5,026 nucleotides of DNA from DASQJL01 sp035689165. Lineage in GTDB: Bacteria > Eisenbacteria > RBG-16-71-46 > SZUA-252. Below are positions 1-5,026 of the stretch, in pieces (position 1 is the first letter of the stretch; each line of letters begins with the position of its first letter). Under the pieces are notes generated by a model. It saw only the letters and a list, made by a program, of their open reading frames with translations, was not told where the DNA came from and made no database searches. The translations under genes were made by a program, and so were the position numbers. The stretch covers positions 1 through 5,026 of the forward strand of contig DASSLZ010000102.1 of NCBI GenBank assembly GCA_035689165.1, written 5' to 3'.

Positions 1-733
1 GCGGGGGCGAGGGCGAAGTAGATCGTCGGCATGTTCTTGGGAAGGGCCGCGAGCACGCGCGCCGCCGAAGCCGCCGCGGTGCGTGCGAACTCCGCCGGCG
101 GGAGCGCCCCCGCCTGGGTGTCGAACAGCATGATGGCGTCCACCCCCGCGGCGATCTGCGCCTTCAAATAGTCGATCGTGGCGTCCACGATGATGTCGAG
201 GAGCCGCGCGAACCACTCGGGATCGCGCGAGAGGAATCCGCGCGTCTTGGTCAGCTCCTTCGAGCCGCCGGCCTCGACCAGGTAGCTCGCGATCGTGAAG
301 GGCGCCCCGCCGAACCCGATCAGCGGCACCCGTCCGGCGAGCCGCTCCCGTACGGCGCGGATCACCGGCTTCACGTGGGGCGTGGACTCGGCCGCGCCCT
401 TCCAATGGAGCCGCGCCACGTCCTCGCGCCGCTCGATCCGGAATTCCAGCTGCGGCCCCGGAGCGAACGCGATCGGCACGCCCAGCCCGATCACCGGAAT
501 CAGGATGTCCGAGAAGAGGATCGCCGCGTCGAAGCCGAAGCGGTCGATCGGCTGCGCCGTGACCTCGGCGCACAGCTCGGGCACCGTGCAGAACTCCAGA
601 AAGCCGTGCTTCTCGCGAAGCGCCCGGTACTCGGGGAGATAGCGTCCGGCCTGGCGCATGATCCAGATCGGCGTCTCCGAGCTGGGCTCGTTGCGGCACG
701 CGCGGAGAAACGGGTAAGCGGGCGCGAGCTGGG

Positions 734-737
<4 letters not shown>
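1..737 (-). CDS. hemE: Uroporphyrinogen decarboxylase, 5' part (runs off window)
   Basis: This cytoplasmic enzyme removes the four acetate carboxyl groups of uroporphyrinogen III to give coproporphyrinogen III, without a cofactor. Only the first 245 residues are in the window, about 70% of the family's usual 340-350; the rest lies beyond base 1. The N-terminal signature MRQAGRYLPEYR is at residues 27-38, with the substrate-binding arginines R28 and R32. The LFSDIL motif at 74-79 carries the expected catalytic aspartate D77. GAPFTIASYLVEAGG at 144-158 carries the conserved active-site tyrosine Y152. FDTQAG at 205-210 replaces the more usual FDSWAG. The ATG (737-735) is chosen because it has a strong ribosome-binding site (GGAGG, 749-745) and places the signature about 27 residues in, as in other HemE proteins. 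It overlaps the hemL stop as ATGA. The family call is very secure; the C-terminal third cannot be judged. Confidence 0.97.
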
Positions 738-2040
<1,303 letters not shown>

Positions 2041-2044
<4 letters not shown>

Positions 2045-3024
2045 CGCGCTCTCCGTCCCAGGAGCGGAGCGACTTCCTTGGCGAAGTAGGTCAGGATCAC
2101 GTCGGCGCCGGCGCGGCGGATCGAGGTGAGCACCTCGAGCGCGGCGCGCTCGCCGTCCAGCCAGCCCCGCTCGGCGGCGGCCTTGATCATCGAGTACTCC
2201 CCGGAGACGTTGTAGGCGGCGACCGGCATGCCGAAGCGCTCCTTCACGCGGCGGATCACGTCGAGGTAGGGGAGCGCCGGCTTCACCATCACCATGTCGG
2301 CCCCTTCCTCGACGTCCAGCGCCACCTCGCGCATCGCCTCGTCCCCGTTCGCCGGGTCCATCTGGTAGCCGCGCCGGTCGCCGAACTGCGGCGCCGACTC
2401 GGCGGCCTCGCGGAAGGGGCCATAGAAGGCGCTCGCGTACTTGGCGGAGTAGGCGACGATCGGCGTCTCGTCCAGCCCCGCCTCGTCCAGCGCTCGGCGG
2501 ATGGAGCCCACCCGCCCGTCCATCATGTCGCTTGGCGCGATGAGGTCGGCGCCGGCGCGCGCGTAGGCGACCGAGGCGCGCGCCAGGAGCGGGAGCGTGC
2601 GGTCGTTGTCCACGCGTCCGTCCCGGATCACGCCGCAGTGCCCGTGGTCGGTGTACTCGCAGAGGCAGACGTCCGCCCACAGGAGCAGCTCGGGGGCCGC
2701 CTCCTTGATGGCGCGGAGTGCGCGCGGGACGATGCCGTCCTCGGCGTACGCTTCGGTCCCCTCAGCGTCCTTGGCCTTCGGGATGCCGAAGAGGATCACG
2801 CCGCCCACGCCCAGGTCCGCGAGCGTCTTCGCCTCGCGCACCGCTTCCTTCACCGAGAGCTGGGCGTGTCCAGGCATCGAGGCGATCTCGCGGCGCGCCG
2901 TGTCGCCGTGCGCGACGAAGAGCGGCGCCACCAAGTCGGCGGCGTCGAGCGTGGTCTCGCGCGTCATGGCGCGCAGCGCGGGGGTCGCCCGCAGGCGGCG
3001 GAGTCGGGTGGTCGGGAAGGTCAA
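2041..3024 (-). CDS. hemB: Delta-aminolevulinic acid dehydratase (porphobilinogen synthase), zinc type
   Basis: This cytoplasmic enzyme condenses two 5-aminolevulinates into porphobilinogen; the family forms homo-octamers on a TIM-barrel fold. The product is 327 residues, a typical length. Both Schiff-base lysines are visible: K195 in YSAKYASAFYGPFR (192-205) and K248 in MVKPALPYLD (245-254). DVCLCEYTDHGHCG (118-131) supplies three cysteines, C120, C122 and C130, that mark the zinc-dependent active site rather than the aspartate-rich magnesium type. QMDPANGDEAMREV (221-234) includes E233, aligned with the allosteric-magnesium glutamate of bacterial HemB. The start is TTG (3024-3022). It is preferred to the in-frame ATG at Met20 because residues 4-20 (PTTRLRRLRATPALRAM) match the conserved N-terminal arm, and GAGGAG lies six bases upstream. 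It overlaps the hemD stop as TTGA and the hemL start as ATGA. Function is near certain; the start is likely. Confidence 0.98.
2051..2054 (-). promoter_or_regulatory. hemL ribosome-binding site
   Basis: GGAG (within GGAGAG) lies six bases before the ATG at 2044-2042, inside the last codons of hemB. It decides the hemL start, because the hemL frame remains open upstream for more than 600 bases through hemB. Confidence 0.65.
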
Positions 3025-3806
3025 TGAAGGCTCCTCGCTACCGATTGTATCGTGTCGAGAACGAACGCGTCATGCTGCCGGGCGCCGGTAGGGCGCACGG
3101 CATGCGTGTACCCCCAGCGCAGAAGGGCCTGGTAGGTCGTTTCGCCCCGCGCGATCGCGATCGCTTCCGAATGAAGGACCTCACCCATCGCGGGGTCGAG
3201 CAGCCGCTCCAGGCCCGCGATTCCCGAGGGACTGTAGTAGGCGATGACGCAGGGACGCCGCGCGTCCAGCGCCCGCACCACCGGCGCGGGGTCGGCCGGC
3301 AGGTACACCGTGCGATAGAGCTCATATTTCTCGACGGAGATACCGGCGCGCGCCAGCGCGTCCGGAAAGTCGGTCAGCGCGCGATCGCCATGCAGGAAGA
3401 GGACGCGCTTTACGCCGAGAGCCTGCGCGTGCTCGACCAGGTAGGCGGCCAGATGTCCCGCGCCCAGCCCTCCGGCGGGCACCGAAACCTCCAGTCCCGC
3501 GCCGCGGATCGGCGCCGCGCTCTCCTCTCCGACCGCGTAGAGCGGGATCGCCTGGAGCGCTTCGCGCCGCGCCGGGAGCGCCGTCTGGGCCAGCACCACG
3601 GCCGCGCGGCGGCTGGTCCACGCGACGGCGGTGCCCGGCTCGACCTTCTTCAAACGCTCCGCGAGCGCGTCCACCTGCCCGCCGGGACGCGTCTCGAACA
3701 GCTCGAGCCGCGCCACGTCGAATCCCTGACCTTCGGCCGCGCGGATCAGGTCGTCGTCGGACGGCTCGCTCCGTGCCACGATCAGGAAGGGACGCGCCTC
3801 GCTCAC
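3021..3806 (-). CDS. hemD: Uroporphyrinogen-III synthase
   Basis: This enzyme cyclises hydroxymethylbilane with inversion of ring D, giving uroporphyrinogen III, the branch point to heme, siroheme and cobalamin. The product is 261 residues, the usual size for a stand-alone HemD; no methyltransferase domain is fused. The family is poorly conserved, so the call rests on the overall pattern plus context. A first strand PFLIVARSE (6-14) opens one lobe. The second lobe spans about 37-168 and includes VAWTSRRAAVVLA (61-73), YAVGEESAAPIRGAGLEV (90-107), RVLFLHGDRA (134-143) and the ELYRT segment (162-166), whose Y164 may match the active-site-region tyrosine. The chain then returns to the first lobe with VIAYYSPSGIAGLERLL (187-203) and AIARGETTYQALLRWGY (217-233). 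The start is GTG (3806-3804), which overlaps the hemC stop as GTGA, with GAGG seven bases upstream. The position directly after hemC is classic for hemD. Confidence 0.94.
   Translation of the reverse strand: MSEARPFLIVARSEPSDDDLIRAAEGQGFDVARLELFETRPGGQVDALAERLKKVEPGTAVAWTSRRAAVVLAQTALPARREALQAIPLYAVGEESAAPIRGAGLEVSVPAGGLGAGHLAAYLVEHAQALGVKRVLFLHGDRALTDFPDALARAGISVEKYELYRTVYLPADPAPVVRALDARRPCVIAYYSPSGIAGLERLLDPAMGEVLHSEAIAIARGETTYQALLRWGYTHAVRPTGARQHDAFVLDTIQSVARSLH
3031..3036 (-). promoter_or_regulatory. hemB ribosome-binding site supporting a TTG start
   Basis: GAGGAG sits six bases before the TTG at 3024-3022, inside the last codons of hemD. This good spacing, with the conserved HemB N-terminal arm that follows, is the main reason to accept TTG over the in-frame ATG 19 codons downstream. 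Confidence 0.7.
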
Positions 3807-4726
3807 GGAAAGACCTCGTCTCCACGGGCCTTGTCCAGGATGGCGCGTGCGCCTTCGTGGAGGAACATCCCCGCCAGCTCGCGCCCCACCGCCTCCGGAT
3901 CGGAGGCGGGACCGTGCGCCGTGCGCCGCAGCGACGGCCGTCCCGAAGGATCGCCGACGAAACCCGCGAGCGTGACCGTGCCGTCCTCGATCTTCGCCCG
4001 CGCGCCGATCGGGACCAGGCAGCCGCCGCCCAGCGCGGAGAGGAGCGACCGCTCGGCCGCGGCCTCGGCGGCGGCGCCCGGATCGTGCAGTCGGCCCACG
4101 GCCGCCGCGGTTTCCGGATCCCCTTCGCGAATCTGGATCGCCACCACGCCCTGCCCGGGCGCGGGGAGCATGAAGGCGTCGTCCAGGAGCTCGGTCGCGC
4201 GATCGATCAGATTCAGCCGCCGAAGTCCCGCCGCCGCCACCACGATCGCGTCGAAACGCCCCTCTTCCAGCCTGGCCAGGCGGGTCGGCACGTTCCCGCG
4301 CAGGTCCACGACGTTCAGGTCGGGGCGCTTCGCCAGCAGCTGCGCCTTGCGCCGGAGGGATGAGGTGCCCACCGTGGCGCCCGCGGGCAGCTTCTCGAGC
4401 GGCGTTCCTCCGCGCGCGATCACCGCGTCCCGCGGATCTTCGCGGGGAAGCATCGCGCCGATCATGAGCCCGGCCGTCATCTCGGTCGGCAGGTCCTTGA
4501 GCGAATGGACCGCGAGGTCCACGCGCCCCAGCAGCAGCGCCTCCTCGATCTCCTTGGTGAAGATCCCCTTGCCGCCGAACCGGCGGAGCGAGGCCATCGG
4601 ATTGCGATCTCCGGAGGTCTCGATCACCTCGAGCGGGATGTCGTCGGGAGCGCCGTTCGTCAGGCGCTCGCGCACGTGGCCGCTCTGGGCCAGGGCAAGC
4701 GCACTACCGCGGGTTCCGATCCGCAT
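3803..4726 (-). CDS. hemC: Porphobilinogen deaminase (hydroxymethylbilane synthase)
   Basis: This enzyme links four porphobilinogens head to tail into hydroxymethylbilane, using a covalently bound dipyrromethane primer. The product is 307 residues, close to the usual 305-315. Domain 1 opens with RIGTRGSALALAQ (2-14) and contains FGGKGIFTKEIEEALL (50-65) and VHSLKDLPTE (73-82), with the catalytic aspartate D78. Domain 2 contains VGTSSLRRKAQL (119-130), with substrate-binding R125 and R126, LRGNVPTRL (142-150), FDAIVVAAAGLRRL (158-171) and LPAPGQGVVAIQ (187-198). Domain 3 carries C236 in GGGCLVPIGA (233-242), the cysteine that anchors the cofactor. The frame is open upstream to base 4891, but homology begins at MRIGTRGS, so the ATG at 4726-4724 is used. 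It lies 23 bases inside the hemA end and has AGGAGG six bases upstream. All recognised catalytic residues are intact. Confidence 0.98.
   Translation of the reverse strand: MRIGTRGSALALAQSGHVRERLTNGAPDDIPLEVIETSGDRNPMASLRRFGGKGIFTKEIEEALLLGRVDLAVHSLKDLPTEMTAGLMIGAMLPREDPRDAVIARGGTPLEKLPAGATVGTSSLRRKAQLLAKRPDLNVVDLRGNVPTRLARLEEGRFDAIVVAAAGLRRLNLIDRATELLDDAFMLPAPGQGVVAIQIREGDPETAAAVGRLHDPGAAAEAAAERSLLSALGGGCLVPIGARAKIEDGTVTLAGFVGDPSGRPSLRRTAHGPASDPEAVGRELAGMFLHEGARAILDKARGDEVFP
3814..3817 (-). promoter_or_regulatory. hemD ribosome-binding site
   Basis: A modest GAGG lies seven bases before the GTG start of hemD, inside the last codons of hemC. It is the weakest of the five sites, and it is paired with a GTG start in a GTGA overlap. 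Translation of hemD therefore probably depends on ribosomes finishing hemC; this is inference from the layout. Confidence 0.55.
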
Positions 4727-5026
4727 CGGAATCCTCCTCCTCGATTCCGAACAGATCGCGGATGGCGTCGATCCGGGCGATCCCGTCGGGGGCCTTCTCG
4801 TCGGCCCTCGTGAGCTTGGTCGTGGGACGATGGAGCACCTTCTGCACGATGCCGTGGACCAAGGCGTCCAGCGCGGCGTGGTCTTCGGCACGGAACTTCC
4901 CTTTGTGGCGTTCCAGCTCCTGATGCGCGATCGCTTCCACCTGGGTCCGGAACGCGGTGACGGTGGGCACGACCGCCAGCGAGCGGTGCCAGCGCAGGAA
5001 GCGCGACAGCTCCTCCTCGACGATCG
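4704..5026 (-). CDS. hemA: Glutamyl-tRNA reductase, C-terminal end (5' part off window)
   Basis: Only the last 107 residues are in the window, and the first two bases belong to an incomplete codon. The stretch IVEEELSRFLRWHRSLAVVP followed by TVTAFRTQVEAIAHQELERH matches the long spinal helix and helical dimerisation domain that end glutamyl-tRNA reductases, and VHGIVQKVLHRPTTKL matches its last conserved block. The enzyme uses NADPH to reduce the glutamate on glutamyl-tRNA(Glu) to glutamate-1-semialdehyde, the first committed step of C5 heme synthesis. The catalytic cysteine and NADPH domains are upstream and cannot be checked. The tail IRDLFGIEEEDSDADRNPR ends at TAG (4706-4704). A GTG at 4970-4968 is an internal valine, not a start. 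The position directly before hemC is the common bacterial arrangement. HemA is usually the feedback-controlled step, but its regulatory N-terminus is not visible. Confidence 0.94.
   Translation of the reverse strand, partial: IVEEELSRFLRWHRSLAVVPTVTAFRTQVEAIAHQELERHKGKFRAEDHAALDALVHGIVQKVLHRPTTKLTRADEKAPDGIARIDAIRDLFGIEEEDSDADRNPR
4733..4742 (-). promoter_or_regulatory. hemC ribosome-binding site inside the hemA coding tail
   Basis: The minus strand reads GAGGAGGAGG here, six bases before the hemC ATG. It contains a perfect AGGAGG (4738-4733). In the hemA frame the same bases are the GAG GAG GAG codons, and the first G of the following GAT, in the acidic tail. The site supports the ATG at 4726 over the upstream open frame as the hemC start. 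Confidence 0.8.

Noticed and set aside
2045..2680. A 212-residue N-terminal extension of hemL
   Set aside because: It is the hemB region read in another frame. HemL homology starts exactly at the ATG at 2044, which has its own ribosome-binding site.
2597..3091. A plus-strand open frame opposite hemB and the end of hemD
   Set aside because: It is a shadow of hemB, Ser/Arg/Ala-rich, with no motif and a real gene with full catalytic residues on the other strand.
3151..3164. A 14-base palindrome GCGATCGCGATCGC, resembling the cyanobacterial HIP1 octamer
   Set aside because: It encodes the Ala-Ile-Ala-Ile-Ala run of HemD with GC-preferred codons. Only scattered single copies of the octamer occur elsewhere (for example near 4927), so no repeat system is supported.
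4727..4891. A 55-residue N-terminal extension of hemC
   Set aside because: It is the hemA tail read in another frame. Porphobilinogen deaminases begin close to the RIGTRGS motif.
4704..4970. A separate small protein of 88 residues after hemC's upstream edge
   Set aside because: The frame continues upstream without a stop to the window edge, and the extra residues match the HemA helical domain, so this is the 3' end of hemA.

Overview
This window is a single, tightly packed tetrapyrrole (heme) biosynthesis operon read entirely from the minus strand. Six genes lie in the order hemA (3' end only), hemC, hemD, hemB, hemL, hemE (5' part only). Together they cover the route from glutamyl-tRNA(Glu) to coproporphyrinogen III. 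HemA reduces glutamyl-tRNA to glutamate-1-semialdehyde and HemL isomerises that to 5-aminolevulinate. HemB condenses two 5-aminolevulinates into porphobilinogen, HemC polymerises four porphobilinogens into hydroxymethylbilane, HemD closes the ring to uroporphyrinogen III, and HemE decarboxylates it to coproporphyrinogen III.

Layout in transcription order, from high to low coordinates: the last 107 residues of HemA (5026-4704), complete hemC (4726-3803), complete hemD (3806-3021), complete hemB (3024-2041), complete hemL (2044-734), and the first 245 residues of HemE (737-1, running off the window). Every junction is an overlap. hemA and hemC share 23 bases. The next four junctions are 4-base NTGA overlaps (GTGA, TTGA, ATGA, ATGA), where the start codon of one gene is fused to the TGA stop of the one before. 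No base is intergenic, so the window holds no promoter, terminator, RNA gene, repeat or mobile element that I can support.

Organism: the DNA is strongly GC-rich, with G or C at most third codon positions. HemA plus HemL shows the C5 (glutamate) route to 5-aminolevulinate, which argues against an alphaproteobacterium, since those use 5-aminolevulinate synthase. HemB has the cysteine-rich zinc-type active site. HemD is a separate protein, not fused to a methyltransferase or to HemC. This fits a free-living high-GC bacterium, such as a deltaproteobacterial, gemmatimonad, acidobacterial or Eisenbacteria-type lineage. I cannot fix the phylum from sequence reading alone.

I looked for a novel system and did not find one; this is core metabolism. 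What merits a second look is the fully overlapping gene chain with rare GTG and TTG starts, the hemC ribosome-binding site encoded by the glutamate codons of the HemA tail, and a few unusual residues in HemL, HemE and HemD.
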